Shown in pieces: positions 19,471-29,862 of a DNA stretch of 50,671 bases (position 1 is the first letter of the stretch; the number at the start of each line of letters is the position of its first letter). The notes below the pieces were generated by a model. That model had not been told where the DNA came from. It did no database searches and saw only the letters and a list, made by a program, of their open reading frames with translations. The DNA is from Basidiobolus meristosporus CBS 931.73 (lineage: Eukaryota > Basidiobolomycota > Basidiobolomycetes > Basidiobolales > Basidiobolaceae), in contig MCFE01000640.1 of the NCBI GenBank assembly GCA_002104905.1, positions 1 to 50,671 on the forward strand, read 5' to 3'. The translations under genes and the position numbers were made by a program.

Positions 19471-20472
19471 ATGTTCTCATCATCTTCACTTGACATTTAC
19501 CTTCAGAGCGACACGCTTTACTCAAACCCCTACCACCATGAAGATGCCTCTCCACTGAGTCTTCGTGGCAGTGTGGTTTTGAACACAAACTCGGCAGTCA
19601 AGATCAAGCAGATCTATCTACAATTCAGCGGTAAGCTCTCCATGATGTTTCCCGCTGCGATCAAGAAAACCCGTCGCAACCTTATTCAGCAGACGGTCGT
19701 ACTGTTCGGCGATCAAGAAAAAATGACCCCGATCAGCGGACGTCATACATTCCCCTTCGAGATCCTGCTTCCCAATGACCTGCCCGAATCATTCCAGCAG
19801 GGTTTCGGGAAGATCAAGTACACACTGAAGGCGGTCGCCGAAACCTCCTTCATCAGCTCCGATCTCAAGTCCGAGGTCCCAGTGTATGTCCACCGCAATG
19901 GTGCCGCACTGGAAGAGCCTACCGAGGAGTATTCCTTGGAAAAGAGCCTTGCCAGCAAGCTCTCCTGCAAAATTTCATTGCCCACCGTCAACTACACTCC
20001 TGGTGAGAAGTTCGATGTGCAAGTGTCTGCCACTGCCCTGGATTCGGATCTAAGGGTGACAAACGTGAACTGCTCCCTTAAGGAATTCGCCCATTTCCGC
20101 GTCCCCTCCAAGAGCGACCATACTCGAGTGCTGGTAGCCGAGTATGTTAATCGACTCGGCTTTGCTTCTACGCACTTCAATGCCGACGAGCAGACAAAAA
20201 CCATCGTCATGAAGACCCCGGAAGACGCGAGCCTTAGCTGCGCCAATCATCTTGTTGATATCACCCATGAGTTGCTTATCCGAGTATACTTCGAACAGGC
20301 AGCTGGCGGAATCGACTATTTCACAATCCATGTTCCCATTGATGTTGTTTCCCAGACCATAACGTCAGAACTTGACCAACTGCCCGTGTACCGTCCAGTC
20401 GAACTCCCACCAACCTACAAGAGTTGCGTGGAAGAGATCGCCCTGCCTCCAGCTTACTGCTCTGTGGCCTAA
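19471..20472 (+). CDS. Alpha-arrestin-like adaptor (333 aa), paralogue 2
   Basis: Same length and domain order as the divergent neighbour. The N-domain has FPFEILLPNDLPESF and KIKYTLKAVAETSF. The C-domain has YTPGEKFDVQVSATALDSDL and FAHFRVPSKSDHTRV. The tail carries two PPxY motifs (ELPPTYK and ALPPAYC). The motif core is conserved between paralogues while linkers differ, suggesting an old head-to-head duplication under selection. Expected role: recruiting a Nedd4-type ubiquitin ligase to a membrane protein. Substrate and stimulus are unknown. Confidence 0.83.
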   Translation: MFSSSSLDIYLQSDTLYSNPYHHEDASPLSLRGSVVLNTNSAVKIKQIYLQFSGKLSMMFPAAIKKTRRNLIQQTVVLFGDQEKMTPISGRHTFPFEILLPNDLPESFQQGFGKIKYTLKAVAETSFISSDLKSEVPVYVHRNGAALEEPTEEYSLEKSLASKLSCKISLPTVNYTPGEKFDVQVSATALDSDLRVTNVNCSLKEFAHFRVPSKSDHTRVLVAEYVNRLGFASTHFNADEQTKTIVMKTPEDASLSCANHLVDITHELLIRVYFEQAAGGIDYFTIHVPIDVVSQTITSELDQLPVYRPVELPPTYKSCVEEIALPPAYCSVA

Positions 20473-20986
20473 CTGTACATCTAGAATAGACTCATGTTAA
20501 TATTGTAAACAACATCCTGTAATTTAATTAACGTAACATAAAATAAATAGAATCATCCAAAGCTAATCTTGTGCGATTAAGTGCTGCTTAACACAACCAG
20601 GGGTTTAATCAACATTGCGGAGGACCCAGCATGATGGATGTTTAGTGATTAACATTAGTTGCGTTTGTTTGTTGATCATTCCTGCAGAAACAGGCGGCAG
20701 TTGAAAAAGAAAACAAAGAAAAAATTTTATCGCGGGGTTTTTTTTCTGGACGATACTGATGATGATGAGCTCGAGTCCCTGGGGAATCTAGTAGAAAGTA
20801 ACAGAAGGAAATCCTTTTTTTCGTTTTTTTTCGGTTGATTTCGGTGGCCCCGAACCGTATCTCTCGAATTCGACACCCCCTCTAGCTGACCCCCGGTTTG
20901 CTTGGGTGATTACAATTCAACTGTGATTTTTGTTTAGTGTTCCTATCGCTCTTCTTTAGTAAAATAAAGCAATAGAATAACTGACA
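20473..20986. other. Intergenic region, CCT5 upstream
   Basis: No gene. It contains poly-T tracts (around 20815-20830) and no obvious TATA box close to the CCT5 start, fitting a TATA-less housekeeping promoter. Confidence 0.5.
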
Positions 20987-22971
20987 ATGAGCGCTGTTTA
21001 CGCAACTGACGAGTACGGTCGCCCCTTCATCATCGTTAGGGAGCAACAAAAGAAGAGCAGACTCTCTGGTATCGAGGCACAGAAGGTGAGTATTGCTCTT
21101 GATCTGCCCTGGCTCGCAACACCCCGGGCACAGAAAGACTTCCCCTCGAAACGACCGGCCCGTGTTAATCGACCGCTTTTATCTCCCCTACTGTAGTCGC
21201 ACATCTTGGCCGCCAAAACTGTTGCCAACATCATCAAATCCTCCTTGGGTCCCAGAGGTAGTATAGTCAGCATTTACTCACCTTTCACACATATCCCATG
21301 GTCATTTCTCATCTGTTACTCCATTCCCATCTACCCGTCCCCACCTTCCCTTCATATGTTAAACCTTCTCTTGTTTAGGTCTTGATAAGATCTTGATTTC
21401 CCCTGACGGCGATATCACCGTCACCAACGATGGTGCCACCATCTTGGGCCAGATGGAGGTTGAACACCAAATTGCCAAACTCTTGGTACAGCTGTCCAAG
21501 TCCCAAGATGACGAGATCGGTGATGGTACCACTGGCGTAGTCGGTAGGTTATCCACGGCACCAGACGTTGTATGTCTCTCCTGAGGAGAAGTAACCAATT
21601 TCGTACGATTGTAGTTCTTGCCGGCGCTTTGTTGGAGCAGACCGAGGACCTTTTGAACCGCGGTATCCACCCCATCAGAATCTCCGACGGTTTCGAGAGA
21701 GCCTGCCAGGTTGCTATCTCCCACTTGGAAAACGTGTCCGACGTGGTCGAGTTCAGCAAAGACAACACCGAGAACTTGTTCAAGACCGCCATGACCAGTT
21801 TGGGCAGCAAGATGTAAGTGCCTCCACCACCCGCCTCTCTCGTGGCGTTGTTTGATTCTGACATTGCCCTTCCAGCGTATCCAAGTGCCATTCCCAATTC
21901 GCTCAGATCGCCGTCGATGCCGTCTTGGCCGTGGCTGATCTCGAACGCCGAGATGTCGACTTCGAGTTGATCAAGGTCGACGGTAAGGTTGGTGGCTCCA
22001 TGAGCGACACCGTTCTCGTCAAGGGTGTCGTCGTGGACAAGGAGATCTCCCATCCTCAGATGCCCCGTGACATCAAGGATGCCAAGATCGCCATCCTCAC
22101 ATGCCCCTTCGAGCCCCCCAAGCCCAAGACCAAGCACAAGCTTGACATCACCAGTGTCGAGGAGTACAAGAAGTTGCAGGAGTACGAGCGGGACCAGTTC
22201 GAAGGAATGATCAAGAAGGTCAAGGACTCCGGAGCCAACCTCGTCGTTTGCCAATGGGGCTTCGATGACGAGGCCAACCATCTCCTCTTGCAAAACAAAC
22301 TCCCTGCCGTGCGCTGGGTTGGTGGCCCCGAGCTCGAGTTGATCGCCATTGCCACCAACGGTAGAATCGTGCCTCGCTTTGAAGACCTTGCTCCCGAGAA
22401 GCTTGGTACTGCTGGCCACGTTCATGAGCTCTCGTTCGGTACTACCAAGGATCGCATGCTTGTCATCGAGGAATGCGCCAACTCCCGTGCCGTCACCGTG
22501 TTTGTGCGTGGTGGCAACAAGATGATCATCGACGAAGCCAAGCGTTCCCTTCACGATGCCATCTGCGTTGTCCGTAACTTGGTGCGCGACAACCGTGTGG
22601 TCTACGGTGGTGGTGCCGCCGAGGTGGCCTGCTCATTGGCCGTCTCCAAGGCAGCCGACGAGATCTCCTCCATCGAGCAATACGCCATGCGCGCCTTCGC
22701 CGCCGCCCTCGATTCCGTGCCACTGACCTTGGCCGAGAACAGCGGTCTCTCCCCCATCGAGACTTTGGCCGATGTCAAGTCTCGCCAAGTCACAGAGGAC
22801 AACTTCCGTCTTGGTGTGGATTGCATGTTGAAGGGCAGCAACGACATGCGTGAACAACACGTCTTCGACCCACTCATCTCCAAACGCCAACAATTCCTCC
22901 TTGCCACCCAGCTGGTCAAGATGATCCTCAAGATCGACGATGTCATCACCACCGCCCCCGACCAACAGTAG
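20987..22971 (+). CDS. CCT5: T-complex protein 1 subunit epsilon (CCT5), five exons
   Basis: Subunit of the cytosolic TRiC/CCT chaperonin that folds actin, tubulin and other proteins using ATP. Exons: 20987-21085, 21197-21257, 21379-21543, 21615-21813, 21876-22971. The four introns are 62-121 bp, all GT-AG. The spliced length is 1,620 nt, 539 aa plus stop, the usual size. Signatures: [20 protein letters not shown] (assembled across intron 2), [16 protein letters not shown] (nucleotide loop with catalytic Asp), [20 protein letters not shown], and GGGAAEV near the C-terminus. Epsilon identity rests on the N-terminus ([16 protein letters not shown]) and the IDDVITTA ending. GC-rich, ordinary host codon use; no defect seen. 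Confidence 0.96.
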
Positions 22972-23206
22972 GCTCGCCTGGGTGGGAAAGCAGGTCCACT
23001 TGATCTCTCAACACACACTCTCTACCCTCCCCATTTCGTTGTTCCCCAACCACGAAACATCCACTCCCCGACTTGATAAAGATGTCATGTAATGCTTTAT
23101 TTTCCCTCTTTCATATGTCTTAATATATTTGATGTAAACTGTTGCAATCACCAATCGAGGTTCTTGTGTGGTGAGGTCTGTGGGAAGGGGGTGAACAGAG
23201 GTGGGT

Positions 23207-23254
23207 TGGGATTGGACTGGGACTGGGACTGGGATTGGCATTGGCATCGGCATC
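23207..23254. repeat. Short minisatellite of GGGACT/GGGATT/GGCATT hexamers
   Basis: About eight imperfect 6-bp units between CCT5 and the GFA-domain gene. Confidence 0.75.
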
Positions 23255-23385
23255 ATAGCATTCATCGAGCACAATAAACCCGTTTGTTTCCGCAGAGCGT
23301 GGATTTCCCACTCTACCGGAGTGTGTTACGTGTTCGGTCCAGGGTCACGTTACATTTTCCTACCACCGCTCGCCCACCGAGGCGG

Positions 23386-23393
23386 TATAAAAG
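23386..23393 (+). promoter_or_regulatory. TATA box of the GFA-domain gene
   Basis: TATAAAAG ends only 15 bp before the first ATG (23409) and 24 bp before a second in-frame ATG (23418), unusually close. Confidence 0.6.
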
Positions 23394-23408
23394 CTCGTCG
23401 AGCGCCCC

Positions 23409-23816
23409 ATGTCCACCATGTCCAAGCTTGTTGAAAAGAAAGGGAGTTGCCATTGCGGAAGGGTCCGATTCACGGTGGACCTCCCGACGGAGGTGACCGT
23501 GGTCGACTGCAATTGCTCCATCTGCCAAAGGAAGGGTGGCCCCCACCTGATCGTCAGCCAGAGCAGGTTCCGCCTGGACCCCGAGAGCGACCAGTTCCTC
23601 ACCAAGTATCAGTTCGGCACCAAGACCGCCCAGCACTTTTTCTGCAACGTGTGCGGCGTGCATCCGTTCAGCATCCCTCGGAGCAACCCGGACGGCTGGG
23701 ATCTGCACGTCGGCTGTCTGGAGGACGTGGGCGATATCCAGATCACCGTCGAGCCTTTCGACGGCCAAAACTGGGAGCAACAGCGCTCCCTTGCCCACCT
23801 GTCGAGCGAATCCTGA
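23409..23816 (+). CDS. GFA / CENP-V-fold zinc protein (135 aa)
   Basis: Small single-domain member of the family named after glutathione-dependent formaldehyde-activating enzyme and centromere protein V, a zinc-binding fold. Zinc ligands: GSCHCGRVRF (Cys pair), CNCSICQRKG (three Cys) and FFCNVCGVHPF (Cys pair), in canonical spacing. The length is typical of stand-alone members, whose biochemical roles are mostly unproven, so I do not assign a reaction. The start could be 23409 or the in-frame ATG nine bases later, which sits better relative to the TATA box; they differ by three residues. Its 3' end converges on the gamma-glutamyl phosphate reductase gene, with 143 bp between stops. Confidence 0.87.
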   Translation: MSTMSKLVEKKGSCHCGRVRFTVDLPTEVTVVDCNCSICQRKGGPHLIVSQSRFRLDPESDQFLTKYQFGTKTAQHFFCNVCGVHPFSIPRSNPDGWDLHVGCLEDVGDIQITVEPFDGQNWEQQRSLAHLSSES

Positions 23817-23959
23817 GCATCAGAAATAAACTGAACGTTCGTCGAGCATTTATTATACATGTTCTGGTTTCCCATTTCGGTGGTACAAAATCTACGGGCT
23901 AAGGGTCGGTCAAGGTTATGGTGAGGGTGGTTGGGGGTGGAAATGGGTGGGCGGCCGGT

Positions 23960-25342
23960 TTAGCGGACAAACTTGTTCTTGACGCTGTCCAAAGGAATCT
24001 GCTCGTGGAGATAGTGCTTGTCGTTCTCACCGACCCCGTAGGAGCCTGCGGTTTGGCCGTTTCCGTACAATCTGTACTTATAGATCATCAATCCCTCCAA
24101 ACCAACGGGTCCACGGGCGTGTGTCTTGTTGGTGGATACGCCTATCTCCGCACCAAATCCGTATCTGAATCCGTCAGCGAAGCGGGTGGAGGCGTTCCAG
24201 TAGGCGCCAGCGGCATCCACCTTGGTCATGAACAATTCGGCAGTCGGGGCGTCTTCGGTGATGATGCATTCGGTGTGCTTCGAGCCGTGGGTGTAGATGT
24301 GGTCGATCGCCTCGTCCACCGACTTGACCACCTTCACCGCCATGGTGAGGTCCAAGAACTCGGTGTCGTAATCCTCCTCCACGGCGGGGATCACCTTACC
24401 ACCTTCCACCTGCTTGAGCACTTGGTAGGATTTTTCGTCAGCATGGAGCTCAACTCCCTTGGCGAAAAGTCCCTTGGCAATGGCTGGGAGGTGGCTCTCC
24501 ACCACATCCTCATGGACCAACAAAGTCTCCGCCGAGTTACAGGCCGCTGGGTAGTTGGTCTTGGAGTCAACCACCAGATCGACCACCTTGTTGAGGTCGG
24601 CTTGCTTGTCGACATACACCGAACATAAACCATCGGCGTGTCCCAAAACCGGGATGCGTGTGGAGTCCTGGATGTAGCGAACCAAGGAGCCGGATCCACG
24701 AGGGATGACGATGTCGATGTATTTATCTTGGTCCAAGAGGGAGGCGATCTCTTCGCGAGAGGACACCAATTGAACTGCACTAGGAGGAATGGACAGTTCC
24801 GCGGGGAGGGACTCCAACGCAGCTCTTAAGGCCTTGTACAGGGCGGTCATGGTATGAATGGCCTCTTTGCCACCCTTGAGGATAACGGCGTTACCGGACT
24901 TGAGGGCCAGCGCGGAGATGTTCACGATCACCTCAGGACGGGCCTCGAAGATAACCAACATCACACCAACGGGGACGGCGACACGATACAGATCCAGGCC
25001 GTTGTCCAGACGGGTGGCAAGAGAAACCTGTCCAGAAGGATCGGGAAGGGAGTCCACCTCGGCAACCCCCTTCAACATGGTGTCGAACTTGGAGCCGTTG
25101 GGGCCCTCGATATCCAAACGCTTGAAGAGGGAGGCGGAAAGCTTCCCGGCTGCCACTTCCTTCTCGGCGTTGGCCCTGTCCAGGGCGTTCGCCTTAAGGA
25201 TGTCTTCCTTGGCGTTCTTGATGTACTCTTGGATGCGGCTTAAAGCGGCGGACTTGTGGGCAGCAGTGATGCCTTGTAGGGATTTCGAAGCCTCACGGGC
25301 TTGCTTGGCGATCTCTACTGCGGTGAGGTTTTGGCTACTCAT
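23960..25342 (-). CDS. PRO2: Gamma-glutamyl phosphate reductase (460 aa)
   Basis: Second enzyme of proline synthesis: NADPH-dependent reduction of gamma-glutamyl phosphate to glutamate semialdehyde in the cytosol. An aldehyde-dehydrogenase-fold protein with family blocks VAVPVGVMLVIFEARPEV, LKSGNAVILKGGKEA, IPRGSGSLVRYIQ, the catalytic cysteine in NYPAACNSAETLLVH, and RFADGFRYGFGAEIGVSTNK. The frame is open upstream to 25429, but the first ATG is at 25342 (MSSQNLTAVEI), downstream of a TATA box at 25444-25451, and it gives the normal length. No introns; GC-rich host codon use. It is a stand-alone reductase without the kinase domain of plant/animal P5CS, as in fungi. Confidence 0.95.
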   Translation of the reverse strand: MSSQNLTAVEIAKQAREASKSLQGITAAHKSAALSRIQEYIKNAKEDILKANALDRANAEKEVAAGKLSASLFKRLDIEGPNGSKFDTMLKGVAEVDSLPDPSGQVSLATRLDNGLDLYRVAVPVGVMLVIFEARPEVIVNISALALKSGNAVILKGGKEAIHTMTALYKALRAALESLPAELSIPPSAVQLVSSREEIASLLDQDKYIDIVIPRGSGSLVRYIQDSTRIPVLGHADGLCSVYVDKQADLNKVVDLVVDSKTNYPAACNSAETLLVHEDVVESHLPAIAKGLFAKGVELHADEKSYQVLKQVEGGKVIPAVEEDYDTEFLDLTMAVKVVKSVDEAIDHIYTHGSKHTECIITEDAPTAELFMTKVDAAGAYWNASTRFADGFRYGFGAEIGVSTNKTHARGPVGLEGLMIYKYRLYGNGQTAGSYGVGENDKHYLHEQIPLDSVKNKFVR

Positions 25343-25443
25343 TTTTCGAGGGGTAAGGAAGATTATGCGCTGTTCTATGTTACAAAGGAACGTACGAAGT
25401 TCTGCTTTGTGATGACGAGGATCTGTCACGGGGGAGACGGGAG

Positions 25444-25451
25444 TATTTATA
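25444..25451 (-). promoter_or_regulatory. TATA box of the gamma-glutamyl phosphate reductase gene
   Basis: Minus-strand CTATAAAT, about 100 bp before the ATG. Confidence 0.6.
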
Positions 25452-25452
25452 G

Positions 25453-26117
25453 GGGGGCAGGGTTTTTTTGGCTCCTGCCCTCATTCAATGGTGATCCCCA
25501 ACCCTAACCCTACCGAATCGCTAGCCTTGGCGCATTTGGTAACCGTGATGACAACAAACTGGTCATCCGATTTCCAATTTAAGAAAGCCCATGAAGACAT
25601 CTTCCAGAGATCCATCGTCATCATGACCTTTCAATCTGTTGATGAGATACCATTCGATTCCGTTCGTATCCCCCGAGCATGCGACCTTCATCAGCCAGTG
25701 TGCAGAGGAGTGGTTACAACACCTGGGGTCAGGGTAAGGGGCCAGGAATTCATTGGACCATGATCCATGTCGGCCGGTTTGATCTGAACCCTCGCAACCC
25801 TAATCCTAATCCCGGATCAGATTCAACTCGAATATCGTTCCTAGTGCCACGCCATGCCAACCCGCACACCACTGATCACCTCACCATCACACTATTCTCC
25901 ATGGCTTTGGCATCACCACACCTGTCCACTGCTCAATCGTCATCAGGACATCTGGTTTGTTTCTGGTGCGATTCTGGCCTCACTGGACTGTCCCCCCACC
26001 ACACAGCCAATCCCGCTAACACAACATCGACCGAGCCGCTTTGACCAACCTGTATCACTTCAGGTACCTCCGCATCAACCGGGTAGCCGGTGGCTTAGGT
26101 TCGATCGAGCCTCGAGG
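25453..26117. other. Intergenic region between reductase and DM9 gene promoters
   Basis: No supported gene. It has short CCCTAA-like runs (CCCAACCCTAACCCTACC at about 25497 and CCTAATCCTAATCC at about 25798). These are too short and irregular to call an interstitial telomere array. Confidence 0.5.
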
Positions 26118-26125
26118 ATAAATAG
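26118..26125 (+). promoter_or_regulatory. TATA-like box of the DM9 gene
   Basis: ATAAATAG, 64 bp before the ATG. Confidence 0.55.
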
Positions 26126-26188
26126 TAGAGAAGCGAAGTAACGGCCAACCACATCCCACTTTCGCAGCAGACCCTTCAGATCAAGAAA

Positions 26189-27079
26189 ATGCCCATTTCC
26201 ACCGCCGACTTCGAGAGCCCCGCCTACCGTTGGGTCCCGGTCAAGAACGGGGAGATCCCAACGGGTCAGGCGCTGAATGTCTCCGAGACTTACTACGTCG
26301 GCCGTACGAACCACCCGGACAATGGGGAGCTGGTCTACGGCACCGCCGCCTCCGACACCAAGAAGTTGTGGTACCCATGGGGTGGTGTCGAACATACCGC
26401 CACTAATTACGAGACGCTGGTACTCTCGGAAGGAAGCGAAGCCGTCTGGATCCCCACCCAAGCCCCCCAGGTGCCCGCCGGAGCGGTCGGGGATGATGGT
26501 ACCTACGTCGGCAGAGCCAATGTGGGTGGTAGACTGATCCCAGGGAAGTACATTCCCTACAAGTGGGGAGGGAAGTTCTTCGTCGCCCTACACGGCAAGG
26601 AGCATGAGTTGACCGATGGATTTGAGGTGCTGGTGGTCAAAGCCAAACCCTACACCTGGATCCCAGTGGAGAACGGGGAGATCCCAACCGGGGCCGCCCT
26701 GAACGTCTCCGAAACCTACTACGTGGGACGTACCCGTCATCCTGGGAACGATGAACTGGTCTACGGGACCGCCGCTTCGGATACCAAGAAGCTGTGGTAC
26801 CCTTGGGGACAGCAGGAACACGCCGTCAGCAACTACGAGGTCCTCTCCATCGGTCAGGGCTACGAGGCCCGCTGGGTCGCGGTGCGCGCGCCCGAGCTCC
26901 CCGAAGGGGCGCTCGGCGAAGAGGATATCTATGTCGGTCGCACCCACATCGGTGGTAGATTGATCCCTGGGAAGTACATCCCCCACCAATGGGGAGGGAA
27001 GTTCTTCGTCGCCCTACACGGCGAGGAGCACGAGTTAACCGATGGCTTCGAGGTGTTGGTGATCGAGTCCGTCTATTAA
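26189..27079 (+). CDS. DM9-repeat protein, four modules in two tandem halves (296 aa)
   Basis: DM9 (DUF3421-type) modules are beta-rich and carbohydrate-binding in characterised animal lectins; roles in fungi are largely unknown. Residues about 14-150 and 158-295 are tandem copies, each of two modules. Each half has a Trp entry ([12 protein letters not shown] / [12 protein letters not shown]), [20 protein letters not shown] and [20 protein letters not shown], and ends near [14 protein letters not shown] identity between halves is high even at third positions in the GKYIP-to-DGFEV block, so the internal duplication is fairly recent or homogenised. No signal peptide, no transmembrane segment, few or no cysteines: probably a cytosolic sugar-binding protein. 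Fold assignment confident, function not. Confidence 0.82.
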   Translation: MPISTADFESPAYRWVPVKNGEIPTGQALNVSETYYVGRTNHPDNGELVYGTAASDTKKLWYPWGGVEHTATNYETLVLSEGSEAVWIPTQAPQVPAGAVGDDGTYVGRANVGGRLIPGKYIPYKWGGKFFVALHGKEHELTDGFEVLVVKAKPYTWIPVENGEIPTGAALNVSETYYVGRTRHPGNDELVYGTAASDTKKLWYPWGQQEHAVSNYEVLSIGQGYEARWVAVRAPELPEGALGEEDIYVGRTHIGGRLIPGKYIPHQWGGKFFVALHGEEHELTDGFEVLVIESVY

Positions 27080-27829
27080 ACCTCGCACGGGGACCCCTTA
27101 TACCATCCATAACCCATTGGTTCCCTGTCCACATTAGTCTCCCCCTGCCCCATGTCATGTCCCCGGCCAGCCAGGCTATGGGAGTCCCCCTTCCCCCAGC
27201 AAGTAAAGATTGAACCGTAATATAATGTTACTGCAAATGGGAATAACATTATTATTTCCAGATCAAATACTATGAATAATATTGCTACTAAGAAGTAATG
27301 GATTGAGAATTTTTCTCCGGCATCCCCCCCCTCCAAAGATCAGATCCGGTAATAAAATCGTTCTCGAGGATTTTCATCATCCAGCCCCTCGTTAATCCCC
27401 TCGAGTGACGCCCCATGGAACCTTGAACTCCTATGGTGTTACTTGATTACATGGTACATGCACTGTAAACTGCAAGACTGATCCTTACCCAGAATATGGG
27501 CCGTCATCGAGCCTCATCCGAGGTGACGTCATCCGCCCATGGGAGTTCGAAATGGCAGCGGTGCAGTCGCCAGGTACCCCAATTCCTTGGGCATTGCTAC
27601 CGGAACCCTTCGCTCGCCTCCACGTCAGGTCCGAGGGCCCCCACGAACATCCACCTTGACGGTCACCGGCACACCATACTTGACGCGGTGGCATAGGGCG
27701 TGACATCACCCCAACGGGAATCCTGATGGTCTAGGTACCGCAACCATCCATCGGGATCGGCCAGACCGGTTTTCTCACGCATGCATATGGCATTCAACCG
27801 CAATAGACTTACTAGAGGTGGTTACATGG
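27080..27829. other. Intergenic region before the retrotransposon block
   Basis: No supported gene. A perfect 8-bp ATF/CREB-type palindrome TGACGTCA lies at 27524-27531 without an adjacent gene. From about 27800 the sequence shifts to retrotransposon composition. Confidence 0.5.
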
Positions 27830-28200
27830 ATCCTCCAGCTGATTACTGTCGTAAACATCGTAAATACACCCAAACATCCACCTAACCCGGCCACTTAGAT
27901 CATTGCCTACAGATCCTGGAGAATTCAGACCAGATCCCTTGTTGGGACCCGCTTGGACTATTTTCACCGAAATATCAGGTATACAGTACACAGTACATGA
28001 AAATTCCCGAAGTTGGCCAAACCGTGCCAAACTTTGCACACATGCTCTTGGGACCTTCCTGAGCATGTTCTACGGGGGTTTTTTTTGGTCAAGACCATGT
28101 AGAAGTATAAATACCACTTTTCCACTCAGTAAATCATCAAGTGAAAACCTTGTGATCCACTTGTTCCCCCAATCACTTCCAATATCTCCAGACTCTTACA
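27830..28200 (+). mobile_element. Copia-family LTR (plus orientation), left edge degenerate
   Basis: Matches the family LTR from about 27850 (words ATCATTGCCTACAGATCCT, CACACATGCTCTTGGGACCTTCC, TCAAGACCATGTAGAAGTATAA) to the end ACTCTTACA at 28200. It is followed after seven bases by a gag ATG, the same short leader seen after the LTR at 29278. Confidence 0.8.
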
Positions 28201-28207
28201 ATAGGCC

Positions 28208-28800
28208 ATGCGCCTCAATAGGTCCCTCTCTGAGTTGCTTACCACCGCTATTATTGGAATTTTCCCCTCTGCTGAAAAGGTGGATGGATTTAACTACCAT
28301 GTCTGGAAGGTGAAGATGAGCATGCTGCCACAGGAAAGAGGTCCTTGGGATATTCTTGTGGGAAAAGAATGTCCTCCTAATGGTGTAGGCGAAGAAGTCT
28401 TAAGGCACCAGAAGAAAGAACAAAGCACCTTTGACTGCATGTATCTCAATGTCAATCACACATTGCTAGTTCAACGCTCAAAAGCAAAAAGGGCCAAGAA
28501 TGCTTGGAGGGCATCAGAACACTGCTTACCATCATACTCAGCTGCAAAGAAGATGTGTCTTTGACAAAAGGTCTTTACCGCAGAGATGCTTCCAGGAGAA
28601 GAATTGAATAGCCTAATTTGAAGAGGTACCCTGTTGGTTGACAAGATGGGATCAGTTTGTGTACAAACCAATGCCACAGATGTCATAGTTGGAAAGAAGA
28701 TCTTATGCAAATGACAACATTTGAAATGTTGCCAGAAGCAACAAAACACTATATTAAAAGCATTTTTGAGTTGACATGCATTCCCATTGCAATCCTCCAG
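28208..28800 (+). pseudogene. Copia gag fragment
   Basis: The ATG lies 8 bp after the LTR. The 118-codon frame has the Copia gag N-terminal pattern (AEKVDGFNYHVWKVKMSML), then is interrupted by a stop at 28562-28564. Beyond it, frameshifted homology continues (KVFTAEMLPGEELNSLI and TLLVDKM, matching MMPGEEIKNLI and TLLEDEM of the minus-strand element) to about 28670. No protease or pol follows. A 3'-truncated dead copy. Confidence 0.8.
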
Positions 28801-29213
28801 TTCTAAGAAATTGTGAACAGACATATCAAATTTTACCTATTTATACAAAAACTACCATCACAAGACTCAAATCCCAGGACCTAGAGGTCTAGATGCTGTT
28901 AGGAGACTATGCAAAGACTAGTACAAAAGGTTTGCACCATATATTCCTTAAAAAGCTTGGGCAAAGGTTTTCATCCCAGTGGCACCTAGGCTGGTTTTGA
29001 CTATTTCACTGCCATTTTTCTCACTTTCAGATTCTGGACACTCATTTGTCCCCCACATATGTGTACATAGATGGGCTGTTGCTTTTTTTCATATTTCTTA
29101 CTTACTTACTTGACCAGTGCCCTTACTTTTCATCCATTCAAATTGGTATAATTCCATTGAGTCTTCCAATGTAACTCAACTGCTGTACTGACATTTGCAA
29201 GTCTATACTCAAT
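28801..29213. other. Unassigned sequence between Copia fragments
   Basis: No recognised gene or repeat. AT-rich, probably degenerate transposon sequence. Confidence 0.4.
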
Positions 29214-29862
29214 ACCTGTTGCAAGCACCTTGGAGATGTTGGAAGTGATTAGGAGGACAAATAGATTATATGGTTTCTGTTGAAAAGTGTTTAATCCCAC
29301 TCAAATATACACCTAACTTGGTCAATCAGATCATTGCCTACAGATCTTAGAGAATACTCACCAAATTCCTTCTCAGATTTACTCAGAATATCTTAACCAA
29401 TTATCAAGTACCCAGAACATGGAAGTACTCAAGGTTACCCAAAAAGCCCTAACTTTGCACACATGTTCTTTGGATCTTTTTAAGCATATTTTATGTGTTT
29501 GTTAAGCCAAGACCATGTAAAAGTATAACCACCACTTTTTCATTCAATAAATCACTAAGTGAAAGCCACATCATCTGCTTGTTCTCCCAATCACTTTCAA
29601 TATCTTCTAGACTCTGACAACAGGTCATGGGCCCCAAGCTGTCACTCTCTGCAATGTCCACTACTGCTATTACTGGAATTTTTCCCCCTGCTGAAAAGTT
29701 GAATGGATCTAACTGTTATAATTATTTACTTGTCACCTAAATATTGATACCAACATAGTCACCAAGATCTTGTTCTGTGATTAGCATCTCATCCTGACCA
29801 AAGTACTTGTTGGGATTTACTTGGAAAAAATTTATCAAATTATCAGGTACCCATATGACTGC
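29214..29862. mobile_element. Cluster of nested Copia fragments
   Basis: In order: a minus-strand LTR end (29214-29277); a nearly complete plus-strand LTR (29278-29619, TGTTG...TGACA); a plus-strand gag start from the ATG at 29627 to about 29725, with EKLNGSN as in other family gags; and a further partial plus-strand LTR (about 29725-29860). The next, minus-strand Copia LTR begins at 29863, so later copies landed in earlier ones. Confidence 0.75.

Noticed and set aside
21421-22554. Long antisense frame over CCT5 (377 codons)
   Set aside because: Shadow of a GC-rich conserved gene; it crosses CCT5 introns and has no promoter or homology.
25343-25429. N-terminal extension of the gamma-glutamyl phosphate reductase
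   Set aside because: It would need a non-ATG start near the expected transcription start, and the family length is matched by the ATG at 25342.
25496-25512. Telomere repeat (CCCTAA) near the reductase promoter
   Set aside because: Only about two units, not an array; random occurrence in a C-rich stretch is likely.
27524-27531. ATF/CREB site TGACGTCA as a functional element
   Set aside because: Perfect palindrome, but no gene start nearby; a single 8-mer is expected by chance in this length of DNA at an appreciable rate.
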